Assembly (NCBI GenBank): GCA_023663805.1
Contig: JAMPGR010000009.1
Coordinates: forward strand, 1 to 42,314
Length of the DNA stretch: 42,314 bases
DNA from: Clostridium sp.
GTDB lineage: Bacteria; Bacteroidota; Bacteroidia; Bacteroidales; Muribaculaceae
Direction of reading: 5' to 3'
The translations under genes were made by a program, and so were the position numbers. Below, one piece after another: positions 25,928 through 34,005 of this stretch (positions are counted from its first letter, which is position 1; each line of letters starts with the position of its first letter). The notes below the pieces were generated by a model. The model was not told the DNA's origin and searched no databases. It worked only from the letters and a program-made list of their open reading frames with translations.

Positions 25928-27814
25928 ATGGAATCGTTTCTGCAGGTCAGTGATCTGACAAAAAGTGTCGGCGACCGGATTCTTTTCGCCGACGTAACCT
26001 TCGGGGTCTTCGAGGGTGACAAAATCGGCATTATCGCGAAAAACGGAACCGGAAAGTCGACGCTTCTGTCGATCCTCGCCGGAAAGGATTCGCCCGACAG
26101 CGGATCGGTCATATACCGGAACGACCTGCGCGTCGGATACCTCGAGCAGACGCCGCAGTTCGCCGGCGACGATTCGACGACGGTCCTCGAGGCATGTCTG
26201 GCCGACGCCGGGAGCCTCGCTTCTGTAATCGCCGAATATGAGTCGGCTCTTCCGCTGGCTGATTCAGACCCCGAACGGATGGCCCGAGCAATCCAGCAGA
26301 TGGACGCCGCCGACGCCTGGACCTACGAAAACCGCCTCCGCCAACTGCTGACCCAACTCCGGATAACCGACCTTTCATTCCCGGTCCGGAAGATGTCGGG
26401 CGGACAACAGAAACGGATTGCCCTGGCAAGGGTCATCCTCGGCAATCCCGACATGCTGATTCTCGACGAGCCGACCAACCACCTCGACATCGACGTCGTC
26501 GAATGGCTCGAACAATATCTGACCCGTTCGAGGGTGACGCTCCTGATGGTCACCCACGACCGCTATTTCCTCGACCGCGTCTGCTCGCGGATAATTGAGA
26601 TTGACCGCGGCCAGACCTTCGCCTACGACGGCAACTACGACTACTATCTCCGCCGCCGCGCCGAACGGATCGAAGCGATGACCGGCGAACTGGCGAAGGC
26701 CCGCAATCTCCTGAGGAAAGAGCAGGAGTGGATGCGCCGCCAGCCCCAGGCCCGCGCCGGAAAGGCCCGATACCGGATAAACGCCTTCTACAACCTGCGC
26801 GACCGCGCCAGCGTCAGCCTCGACGAACGGAACGTCAACCTCGACGTCAACTCCTCCTATATCGGCTCGAAGATATTCGAGGCGTCTCACGTCTCGAAAC
26901 GTTTCGGCGACAAGGTCATACTCGACGACTTCACCTACACCTTCGCCCGCTACGAAAAACTCGGAATCGTCGGGCAGAACGGTGTCGGAAAATCGACGTT
27001 CATCAAGATGCTCCAGGGGCTCGTCGGGCAGGATTCCGGACAGTGGAATGTCGGCGAAACGGTCCGTTTCGGCTATTACTCCCAGGAGGGTATCTCCTTC
27101 AACCCCTCGGACCGCGTCATCGACGCGATCACCCGCATCGCCGAGGAGGTTGTCCTCGACGGCGGGGAGCGGTCATATTCGCCGATGCAGTTTCTACAGC
27201 GCTTTCTCTTCACCCCTGCTGACCAGCAGAAGCGGATATCGTCGCTCAGCGGCGGCGAACGATGCCGCCTCCATCTGGCGTCGGTCCTGATGCGCTCGCC
27301 GAATTTCCTGATTCTCGATGAGCCGACCAACGACCTCGACATCGTGACGCTGGGGATCCTCGAGGAGTATCTGCGCGACTTCCGCGGCTGTCTGATCGTC
27401 ATCAGCCACGACCGTTTCTTCCTCGACTCGATTGTCGACCACCTTTTCGTTATGGAGGGGAACGGTGTCGTCCGCGACTTCCCGGGAAACTACTCGGAGT
27501 GGCGCCGCTGGCGCGACGAAAACGCGGCCCAGCCTCGTTCCGAGACTGCCGCAGAGAAACAGCCCGAGGCCGAAAAGCCCCGCCGGCAGACGGCTCCGCG
27601 CCAGGCCAAACTTTCGTTCAAGGAGCGGAAGGAACTCGAAGAAATCGAGAAAGAGATGGAGGAGTTGAACTCCGAAATTGCCGCGATCGAAAGCCGCTTC
27701 AACAGCGGCGAGGTAATCGACGACGCTGCGGCTCTGTCGGCGCGCTACAACGAGGCGAAGGAACGTCTCGACGATATCGAGTTCAGATGGCTCGAACTTT
27801 CCGAAAAATCCTAA
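25928..27814 (+). CDS. ABC-F family ATPase (Uup-like)
   Basis: This is a cytosolic protein with two ABC ATPase domains and no membrane part. The first domain has Walker A AKNGTGKSTLL (about 38-48), signature KMSGGQQKRIALARV and Walker B LILDEPTNHLDID. The second has GQNGVGKSTF, SLSGGERCRLHLAS and LILDEPTNDLDI. An inter-domain linker with basic helices lies between them (about 230-300). The C-terminal 90 residues are a charged coiled coil (KERKELEEIEKEMEELNSE), which is the layout of Uup. ABC-F proteins act on the ribosome or, for Uup, on branched DNA intermediates; resistance members also exist, but this looks like the housekeeping type. Its stop codon lies inside a 7-bp tandem repeat. Confidence 0.92.
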   Translation: MESFLQVSDLTKSVGDRILFADVTFGVFEGDKIGIIAKNGTGKSTLLSILAGKDSPDSGSVIYRNDLRVGYLEQTPQFAGDDSTTVLEACLADAGSLASVIAEYESALPLADSDPERMARAIQQMDAADAWTYENRLRQLLTQLRITDLSFPVRKMSGGQQKRIALARVILGNPDMLILDEPTNHLDIDVVEWLEQYLTRSRVTLLMVTHDRYFLDRVCSRIIEIDRGQTFAYDGNYDYYLRRRAERIEAMTGELAKARNLLRKEQEWMRRQPQARAGKARYRINAFYNLRDRASVSLDERNVNLDVNSSYIGSKIFEASHVSKRFGDKVILDDFTYTFARYEKLGIVGQNGVGKSTFIKMLQGLVGQDSGQWNVGETVRFGYYSQEGISFNPSDRVIDAITRIAEEVVLDGGERSYSPMQFLQRFLFTPADQQKRISSLSGGERCRLHLASVLMRSPNFLILDEPTNDLDIVTLGILEEYLRDFRGCLIVISHDRFFLDSIVDHLFVMEGNGVVRDFPGNYSEWRRWRDENAAQPRSETAAEKQPEAEKPRRQTAPRQAKLSFKERKELEEIEKEMEELNSEIAAIESRFNSGEVIDDAAALSARYNEAKERLDDIEFRWLELSEKS

Positions 27815-27844
27815 ATCCTAATTCCTAATTCCTAATTCCTAATT
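27810..27844. repeat. 7-bp tandem repeat CCTAATT, five copies
   Basis: Units begin at 27810 (CCTAAAT), 27817, 27824, 27831 and 27838 (CCTAATT). The first unit contains the TAA stop of the ABC-F gene, and the array ends seven bases before the manA ATG. It fills the whole short gap between the two genes. Confidence 0.9.
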
Positions 27845-27850
27845 CAAGAT

Positions 27851-28825
27851 ATGCTTTCTCTAATGACTTTCGAACCGATTCTTAAATCGGTCATATGGGG
27901 TGGCGAAAAAATCGCCGGCTTCAAAGGGGTCGTAACCGACCAGGAAAAAATCGGCGAGAGCTGGGAAATTTCAGGTGTTCCCGGCCACGAATCTGTTATC
28001 GCCAACGGCCCCCTGAAGGGACAGACTCTCGGCCGCGTGCTCGCCGACAACAAGGAGGCTCTCGTCGGGAAACAGACCTATGAATTCTACGGCGACACCT
28101 TCCCCCTGCTGATCAAACTGATCGATGCCGCTCAGGATCTCTCCGTTCAGGTACACCCCGACGACGCCCTCGCCCGTGTGCGCCATAACTCGCTCGGCAA
28201 GACCGAGATGTGGTATATTATCGCGACCGATCCCGGAGCTAACATAAACGCCGGATTTTCAGCCGCGCTGACTCCCGACGAATATGCGGCGCGCGTCGCC
28301 GACAACACGATCATGGATGTCATTGCCCATCACGAGTCCCACCCCGGCGACGTCTTCTTTCTCCCGGCCGGACGCGTCCACAGCATCGGCGGCGGCAACC
28401 TTCTGATCGAAGTCCAGGAAACGAGCGACATAACCTACCGTATCTACGACTTCGACCGTCGCGACGCCCAGGGTAATCCCCGCCAGCTCCATGTCGAGGA
28501 GTCGAAAGACGCAATCAACTATGAGGTTCTCCCCGACTACCGCACGACCCCCGTCGCCCTCGGCGACAACACCGAAGACCTGGTCCGCTGCAACCACTTC
28601 GATGTCCGCCGGATTGTCGTCGACGGCTCCCACGAACTCGATCTCTCGACGTTCGACGCCTTCCTGACAATCACGACGATCGACGGCGAGGTTGAAGTGA
28701 CCGACAATCTCGGAACGACCGTAACGCTTCCCCGCGGCAACTCCCTGCTCGTCCCGGCGACAGCGACCGGCGTGACCCTCCGCGGCCGCGGAACAGTCGT
28801 GACCTCCTCGACTGAGTCGCTCTGA
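27851..28825 (+). CDS. manA: Mannose-6-phosphate isomerase, type I
   Basis: This zinc enzyme interconverts mannose-6-phosphate and fructose-6-phosphate. It feeds GDP-mannose synthesis or allows mannose use. The 324-residue protein has the cupin metal ligands of the family: Q100 and H102 in SVQVHPDD, E119 in GKTEMW, and H177 in AGRVHSIG. The substrate-side motif EVQETSDITYR follows. The length matches the short bacterial form. The start is ATG 27851; ATG 27863 is an alternative. The ABC-F gene lies upstream across the CCTAATT repeat array. The gene ends before the hairpin at 28860. Confidence 0.93.
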   Translation: MLSLMTFEPILKSVIWGGEKIAGFKGVVTDQEKIGESWEISGVPGHESVIANGPLKGQTLGRVLADNKEALVGKQTYEFYGDTFPLLIKLIDAAQDLSVQVHPDDALARVRHNSLGKTEMWYIIATDPGANINAGFSAALTPDEYAARVADNTIMDVIAHHESHPGDVFFLPAGRVHSIGGGNLLIEVQETSDITYRIYDFDRRDAQGNPRQLHVEESKDAINYEVLPDYRTTPVALGDNTEDLVRCNHFDVRRIVVDGSHELDLSTFDAFLTITTIDGEVEVTDNLGTTVTLPRGNSLLVPATATGVTLRGRGTVVTSSTESL

Positions 28826-28854
28826 TCCGGCTGCCGTTGGCAACGCACACCTCC

Positions 28855-28896
28855 AAAAAACGCTCCGTTCCGAACTTTCTGTTCGAAACGGAGCGT
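28855..28896. terminator. Bidirectional terminator between manA and the thioesterase gene
   Basis: A 16-bp stem with one mismatch (28860-28875 with 28881-28896, loop TTTCT) has a run of six A bases at 28855-28860. On the minus strand this is a classic U-tract, so it is an intrinsic terminator for the thioesterase gene. It also ends manA transcription. Confidence 0.85.
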
Positions 28897-28901
28897 CATA
28901 G

Positions 28902-29657
28902 TTATCGTCGGGAGAATCGTATCTTCGACAGGCAGTAACAGCCGGTTTCTCCGTCGATCTGTATCTGGGCCGCTCGTTCGTCGCGGATCATCTTGATCGC
29001 CGCGCGATCTCCGTAGTGGGCCTCGCTCTTGTAGGCGATGTCGAATTCGCTGATCGAATGCCGGTCGAAGAAGTCGAGACTCCATTGGTTCAGAATCAGT
29101 TCAATATAGCGCGTTGAGTTGACATGGCGGTTGAAGTCGATGTCGGTCGGGACGAAGCGATAGTGTTCGATATCGGTTGCCTCGGTGAATTCCCTCAGTT
29201 TGGGCTGAGCCTCGAACGGACATTCTCTCGGCGAGGTCAGATCGCGTCCGACAACAAGTTGCGACAGGTCGGCCGGGCGGCGTGTTTCGAGGTTGATGCC
29301 GACCCAGAGAGTCCGCGCATATCCGACCGGCCGGCCGCTGCCGTCGAGAATAACAAAATTGCGTTCAGAGAAAATCCGGCTGAAAGATTCGACCCAAGTC
29401 AGAAGAGAGTAATTCTCCTCGATTCTGGGCATGCGGTCAATCTTTATCGTGATCCGGCTCAGGACCCAGAGCGCCCCGATCGACTGCAAGTCGGAATACC
29501 CGACATGAATACGATTCGCATGTTCGACTGCGACATCGATAATCTGGCGAACGAGCATCGCAAGCGAAAGTTCCTGCTGGGCGTTACAGTGTGATGCTAC
29601 CAGAAAGTAGCGGTGGATATATTCCTCGGGACGAGGTGTGAAATCGTTTTGGTTCAT
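28902..29657 (-). CDS. Acyl-ACP thioesterase
   Basis: The 251-residue protein matches the bacterial FatA/FatB-like acyl-ACP thioesterase family, which releases fatty acids from acyl carrier protein. It is a double hotdog fold. The first repeat has LWVLSRITIKIDRMPRIEEN (about 63-82) and the second has the diagnostic TDIDFNRHVNSTRYIELIL (about 171-189), which carries the family's catalytic Asn/His residues. It has no signal peptide and is cytosolic. The gene starts 47 bp after the RyR-type membrane protein gene with no clear promoter between, so read-through from 32503 is possible. A terminator hairpin follows directly. Confidence 0.88.
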   Translation of the reverse strand: MNQNDFTPRPEEYIHRYFLVASHCNAQQELSLAMLVRQIIDVAVEHANRIHVGYSDLQSIGALWVLSRITIKIDRMPRIEENYSLLTWVESFSRIFSERNFVILDGSGRPVGYARTLWVGINLETRRPADLSQLVVGRDLTSPRECPFEAQPKLREFTEATDIEHYRFVPTDIDFNRHVNSTRYIELILNQWSLDFFDRHSISEFDIAYKSEAHYGDRAAIKMIRDERAAQIQIDGETGCYCLSKIRFSRR

Positions 29658-29704
29658 GGGTGACAGAATCGTTTTAATAATATTGTTTTGGCATCGGAGC
29701 CTTA

Positions 29705-32095
29705 CTACGAACGCTGAACCCCCTGTGTCGGTTCAGAAATGGAGGCGGCTACCGGCCGGGGGGGGAGCAGGAGCGGGCGCGCCAGAGCGATGGTCGTGTC
29801 GACGACGCAGAAGTCATATTTCTTGTAGTCGCAGATCCAGCCCTGCTGGAGCGAACTCTGCCGGTCGAGTTGCTGCCAGGAACAGAGACAGTTGTGGCGC
29901 ATGGTCCGCTCGTCGCAACCCTCGCCCTCTTTGTCGTTGAAGACATAGCCCATCAGTTCGTGGGCTGCGTTCCAGCGCAGGTGCTCGAGCATCGCGAGGT
30001 TCAGAATCAGCCGGTTCTCGGCGTCCGAAAGAGCGGGATAGCGGATCGAGGTCATCGAGCCGATGGAGTTCGCAGTCCCGTCGGGGTTGAAATATCCAGC
30101 ATAGAATCCGCGCCAGAAGACCGGGTCACCATCGATCTGTTCCATCGCGCGGCGCAGCAGAATCAGTTTCGTTCCCTTATGGAGAGCGTTGGCGAGATCC
30201 TGCGACTCCTGACGGCGGAGTTTGCGAAGTTTGTCGATGTCGTTGCCATCCTTGATCAGATTACGGCGACGCTGCTCCCAGTTCTGGCCGCCACCGCTGA
30301 CGCGGCGATACTCCTCCTGGAAAATCCTTCCCTCGCGTATCAGCCGGTCGCTGACAACGAGATCGTAGGTATAGGTCTTCTCCGGCTGGCCGAAGATTCT
30401 GATAACCGGAGTGTTCTTTTCTCTGTCGCCATATCCGAAGTTATAATGGGCAGCTATATTTTCGACCGCTTCGACTTTCTCGTCGTCCGTACAGCGGACA
30501 TAGATCCTCAGGTCGGAAAGATCATCGCGGACACGGCGCACCATCGTGAATATTTTTCCGGCCAGAGAGACAGCCTCGTCGTTGTTGCCGATCGAGATAA
30601 CAATATAGTTTACACGCCTAAGAAAATCGTCGTCGAGAATCCCCCGGTAGAACTTGTCATGATTATAGTCGGTGTCGACGAAGCTTATCCGGTCGCGATT
30701 GTAGGACACCCAGCGGAATATCCCCGGCATCATCGCTTTGAACGCACCCTGAAGGGCGGCCATGTTGCGATCGACAACAATACATTCGAAAGGACTCTTG
30801 ACCGTCTCGGTCGCGGTCGAGCGGCTGTCGACCAGCGCGCCATACTCATAGAGGAAACGAAATGCGTCGCGTCCGACCTCTCCGAAACCGACGATCAGCG
30901 TCGTCAGGGGCGAATCGACCGTGCCGGGGTTTTCCGGACTTTGGCGGACGACATTGACCGGATGGTTCTCAGAGTCGAGTTTCAGCAGTTCGACGGCGAT
31001 ATGGGAGGAGTCGACGATTTTGATTTCGAGATTTTTAGCGAGAGCGACATCTTCGATCACACGGTTCGGCCCGTTATGACGGGCATGGCAGTAGATCCGT
31101 TGTTTCATATCCGGTTGCCGGGATACGTCGAGTATCGTCTTGTCCTTGGCCAGAACGATTATGTTCCGGATATTCCGTTCCTCGTTCTCGCCGAGAAAGA
31201 AGATATGGAGTTCAGGAGAAACTGTCCGGGCAAGGCGACCAATCAACCGCCTGACACCGGGGATACCGAGACAGGAGAATAGATCGAACCCGTCGCTGTC
31301 GGTCACGTCGCGATCGATTGCGGCAGGCTGGCGGGAAGCGATGGTTACATACGCGCCGATTTTCGAGGCGGTTTTGAAGACCTTCTGTTTGTGGGCGAGC
31401 AGCCCGACGATTCCGTCCCATTCGCTGTCATCCTCCTTCATTTCGGCCTCGTCGATTATGACCGGGACAGCCTTCGGGTCGTTCCGGACGATGTCGCGGA
31501 TCAGCAGTTCCGAAGGGGTGTTGTTCCCGAAGAAGAGATAGAGATGGTTCCGGCCGTTGTCGATACGCGTCAGGAAATGGAGGCGGAAGTATGCGTTCAT
31601 TCTCGAATAGACCAGCGCGACAAGCATAGCGACCGTACAAGAGAACGAGACGGTTGCCTGAGCCAGGAGCCATCCTTTCAGAAACTCATGGTCGTCGAGA
31701 CGATCGAGCAGATTCGAATCGACGTCGAGCATGAAAAGGTCGAGCGAACAAATCAGCGACCGGAAAAGGTATTCGGCATTAGTGATTTTCAGGTTGTCGT
31801 CCGCGGCTATCTTCGAGAAGACGAATATATAGAGCAACGCACCGACAACGAGCAGCAGCCCCATCAGCGCAGCCATAAACTTCAGCGTGAAGTCCTTCGC
31901 ATAAAGGCGCCGTTCCGGCCTGACAATCGCCCGCTTCAGCATCGTGCAGAGCATCCCGAGGAGGAAAATCCCCGTTGAGCTGAAGATTGCGACTGTCAGC
32001 CAAAATCCGAAACTTCCGGTCACGGATATCAGGATAACCGTCAGAATGACGGTTATCAGAATCATTCCTCCGCGGAGATACGACGGTGTCCTCAT
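29705..32095 (-). CDS. Membrane protein with two Rossmann-like regions and a C-terminal RyR-like domain
   Basis: The 796-residue protein starts at ATG 32095, which overlaps the stop of the small upstream gene by ATGA; a longer frame to 32170 exists but is less likely. Four membrane helices lie at about 11-26, 30-52, 74-94 and 141-163. Between helices 3 and 4 a short hydrophobic stretch (107-123) sits where a pore loop would be, but no TVGYG filter is present. Two nucleotide-binding-like regions follow: about 183-360 (HLYLFFGNNTPSE) and 397-560, with a clear Rossmann loop TLIVGFGEVGRDAF. Residues about 690-772 resemble the RyR domain: LEHLRWNAAHELMGY, then HNCLCSWQQLD and YDFCVVDTTI. The layout of membrane helices plus two RCK-like domains recalls BK and Castor/Pollux channels. 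A ligand-gated channel or sensor role is inference. I know no assigned function. Confidence 0.75.
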   Translation of the reverse strand: MRTPSYLRGGMILITVILTVILISVTGSFGFWLTVAIFSSTGIFLLGMLCTMLKRAIVRPERRLYAKDFTLKFMAALMGLLLVVGALLYIFVFSKIAADDNLKITNAEYLFRSLICSLDLFMLDVDSNLLDRLDDHEFLKGWLLAQATVSFSCTVAMLVALVYSRMNAYFRLHFLTRIDNGRNHLYLFFGNNTPSELLIRDIVRNDPKAVPVIIDEAEMKEDDSEWDGIVGLLAHKQKVFKTASKIGAYVTIASRQPAAIDRDVTDSDGFDLFSCLGIPGVRRLIGRLARTVSPELHIFFLGENEERNIRNIIVLAKDKTILDVSRQPDMKQRIYCHARHNGPNRVIEDVALAKNLEIKIVDSSHIAVELLKLDSENHPVNVVRQSPENPGTVDSPLTTLIVGFGEVGRDAFRFLYEYGALVDSRSTATETVKSPFECIVVDRNMAALQGAFKAMMPGIFRWVSYNRDRISFVDTDYNHDKFYRGILDDDFLRRVNYIVISIGNNDEAVSLAGKIFTMVRRVRDDLSDLRIYVRCTDDEKVEAVENIAAHYNFGYGDREKNTPVIRIFGQPEKTYTYDLVVSDRLIREGRIFQEEYRRVSGGGQNWEQRRRNLIKDGNDIDKLRKLRRQESQDLANALHKGTKLILLRRAMEQIDGDPVFWRGFYAGYFNPDGTANSIGSMTSIRYPALSDAENRLILNLAMLEHLRWNAAHELMGYVFNDKEGEGCDERTMRHNCLCSWQQLDRQSSLQQGWICDYKKYDFCVVDTTIALARPLLLPPRPVAASISEPTQGVQRS

Positions 32096-32472
32096 GACTG
32101 CGGCCAAGGGGTCTCCGTTATCGCGGCTTCCTGCCCAAGATATTCGCCGAGACAGTTGACAGCATAGCAACGGAGACGCTTATCATCTTCCGTCAGTTTT
32201 TCCTTATCCGTATTGATTAGGAGTTTGACGATTCCCAGAGCCATATCGACCTTCTCTTTTTCCGACTCCTCGGGAGATGGCTTCGGGTCAGCAGTCGCGG
32301 GCGCCGCCGCGGGTTCGGCCTGTTCAGACACGGCTCTGCGGGAGGAGACTATCTCGGCGATTTTGTTGGCGAGAATGTGAATACATGTGATAATCGTCAC
32401 ACAGATGACAAAAACTGACGCAAGGTCGATCACGGTGGGCTCCGCTTCGCGAAGGATGTGTAGAATATCCAT
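32092..32472 (-). CDS. Single-helix membrane protein coupled to the RyR-type gene
   Basis: The 126-residue protein has one membrane helix (about residues 16-37, VIDLASVFVICVTIITCIHI). A linker rich in Ala, Pro and Glu follows (about 50-75), then a C-terminal helical segment (VDMALGIVKLLINTDKEKL) that ends near the overlap. Its stop overlaps the start of the 796-residue gene by 4 bp, so the two proteins are made together and are likely partners in the membrane. I do not recognise the family. It is the first gene after a TAACTTTG promoter element at 32496-32503. Confidence 0.75.
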   Translation of the reverse strand: MDILHILREAEPTVIDLASVFVICVTIITCIHILANKIAEIVSSRRAVSEQAEPAAAPATADPKPSPEESEKEKVDMALGIVKLLINTDKEKLTEDDKRLRCYAVNCLGEYLGQEAAITETPWPQS

Positions 32473-32495
32473 AGTTGATTATTGTTTGAATTCTG

Positions 32496-32503
32496 CAAAG
32501 TTA
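32496..32503 (-). promoter_or_regulatory. Putative -7 element of the RyR-type operon
   Basis: The minus strand reads TAACTTTG, 23 bp before the small membrane protein ATG. It lies between that gene and the end of the capsid cassette, so the two units are transcribed separately. There is no clear -33 TTTG. Confidence 0.55.
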
Positions 32504-32528
32504 CAACTTTTTTTACGAAATCCAATTT

Positions 32529-33032
32529 CTACCACGGTCGGGGACGTATCCTCGCCTGCTGCGGACCGTAGAGCCGCAGGGCGCGGAGGCGTCCGAGCAG
32601 GTCGGCACCAGCGCCGGAGCGCAAGTCGCGGACCATCCGGGGCGCCGTGACCATCAGCCAGGCCCTGACGCCCGCCTCGACCATATAGCGGTGGGCGAGG
32701 CGGATCAGGGTGTTACGGGTCAGTTCGAAGGAGGTGTCGGGAAGTTCGACGTCGAGGATATAGTCGTCGGAGGCGATCGGATCGTCGGAATCATACGCGA
32801 CGGCGTCGAGAGGGAGGCCGCCGACGGCGAAGGCGACCTCCGAGAAGGCCTCGTCGAGCGCACGCCTGACGAGATCGGCGTTCCCTTCGTCGGCGACATC
32901 GGCGATTAACGCCGGATAAGCTCCTCCCTCTCCGGTTTCGGATGTTGCGCCAATAGTGCGGCTCATGACATAACAGGCCGAAGCAATATCGTAGAGCAGC
33001 AGTCGGCGGCGGAATGTTATCGTTGTGTTCAT
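32529..33032 (-). CDS. Phage-type structural protein of unknown role (last gene of the cassette)
   Basis: The 167-residue protein starts MNTTITFRRRLLLYDIASAC. The pattern is a short beta start, helices, an acidic strand (DYILDVELPD) and then a long helix (LIRLAHRYMVEAGVRAWLMV) with a Trp. The neighbour at 33040-33513 shows the same order of elements. In virion gene clusters of this type such small proteins are often tail or head-completion factors, but no motif proves this. It lies 7 bp after the preceding gene, with no promoter of its own. Confidence 0.6.
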   Translation of the reverse strand: MNTTITFRRRLLLYDIASACYVMSRTIGATSETGEGGAYPALIADVADEGNADLVRRALDEAFSEVAFAVGGLPLDAVAYDSDDPIASDDYILDVELPDTSFELTRNTLIRLAHRYMVEAGVRAWLMVTAPRMVRDLRSGAGADLLGRLRALRLYGPQQARIRPRPW

Positions 33033-33039
33033 CTTCTGT

Positions 33040-33513
33040 TCATAGGAATTGCGCCGGACGGTCAGGCCTGACGCGGGTGTTCGTAATCTTCAGTATTTCG
33101 TCGAGGTCTCGTGCGGCGCACAGGGCGAAATGCTCTGCTCCGACGGTGTCGGAGGCACTCCGGAGCCATGACGCGGCGGTCCGGTCGGACAGATATGCTC
33201 CGGCGAGTTCTGCGAGTTCTGCGGTCTGAATCCGGGGTGACTGGACCGCCAGCCGTAGGGTGAACCTCAGTTCCGCGGCGTCCGAATCCGGGAACGGGCC
33301 TTCGGAGAGGATAGCCCCGAAGGCGGCGCAGAGTCCGGCGGCAGCCTCGGAGAGGAGCGATTCGAGCAGGGGCATAGTAGCCCGGTTCGGGATCTTCGCG
33401 GCGAGGGGGGCGATCCCCTCCCCTTCCCCGCCAAGGGCCCCCCTGCGGGCAATCTGGCGGCAGATCTGCTCGAGCAGGGGGGCGCGGGATATGGTCAGGG
33501 TCAGGCTATTCAT
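33040..33513 (-). CDS. Phage-type structural protein of unknown role, possible paralogue of the next gene
   Basis: ATG 33513 overlaps the last codons of the amidase gene by 8 bp and gives 157 residues; a longer frame to 33540 is unlikely because it lies inside the amidase. The protein begins MNSLTLTISRAPLLEQICRQ. It has Ala-rich helices and a strand (ELRFTLRLAVQSP), then a helix ending in AYLSDRTAASWLRSASD. The order of elements and the position of the Trp match the 167-residue neighbour, so the two may be duplicates. The function is unknown. Confidence 0.6.
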   Translation of the reverse strand: MNSLTLTISRAPLLEQICRQIARRGALGGEGEGIAPLAAKIPNRATMPLLESLLSEAAAGLCAAFGAILSEGPFPDSDAAELRFTLRLAVQSPRIQTAELAELAGAYLSDRTAASWLRSASDTVGAEHFALCAARDLDEILKITNTRVRPDRPAQFL

Positions 33514-34000
33514 CGGCACTGTAGTTTTCGGTCTGGACATCGTAACTCGGACAGGCCTTGGCGGCGAATTCGCGGTGGCCGTGGAGTGTCGCGCCGGGAT
33601 ACTGTTTCAGCAGAATCGCGATCAGGCGCCGCAGCGTCAGCGACTGGGCCGGTGTACGGCTGTCGAGCGGACGCATCCGCCCGTCGCAGCCCCCGATGTA
33701 GCAGACGCCGATCGAATTGGCGTTGTGGCCGAGACAGTGGGCGCCTATCTGAGCGACAGGACGGCCGGAGTAGATCGTTCCGTCTAGGGTGATGACAAAG
33801 TGGTAGCCGATGTCGCGGAATCCGCGGGCGAGGTGCCACGACCGGATGTCAGCGACCGAGACGTCGCGTCCGGCCGGGGTCGCCGAACAGTGGATTATGA
33901 TCTCGGTGACAGGGCGCACGCTCTGGCAGACAGCGATTTCAGCCGGCACCGGTCCGGTGCTGCCGAGGACCATCAGGGTGGCCATCAATATCTCTTCCAT
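33506..34000 (-). CDS. N-acetylmuramoyl-L-alanine amidase (endolysin-like)
   Basis: This is a zinc amidase of the T7-lysozyme/PGRP type, which cuts the amide bond between MurNAc and L-alanine in peptidoglycan. The 164-residue protein has the core motifs: the first zinc His in EIIIHCSAT (about 51-58), GYHFVITLDGTIYSGRP, the GAHCLGHNANSIGVCYIGG segment, and the last ligands in LHGHREFAAKACPSYDV. About 30 residues precede the domain (MEEILMATLMVLG...); they are only weakly hydrophobic and not a clear signal peptide. The gene sits 5 bp after the fibre-like gene within the capsid cassette, which supports a lysis or virion-associated role. Confidence 0.88.
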   Translation of the reverse strand: MEEILMATLMVLGSTGPVPAEIAVCQSVRPVTEIIIHCSATPAGRDVSVADIRSWHLARGFRDIGYHFVITLDGTIYSGRPVAQIGAHCLGHNANSIGVCYIGGCDGRMRPLDSRTPAQSLTLRRLIAILLKQYPGATLHGHREFAAKACPSYDVQTENYSADE

Positions 34001-34005
34001 AACCG

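Noticed and set aside
29870..31282. 470-codon plus-strand frame opposite the RyR-type gene
   Set aside because: It lacks motifs, while the minus-strand frame has Rossmann and RyR-like motifs and membrane helices.
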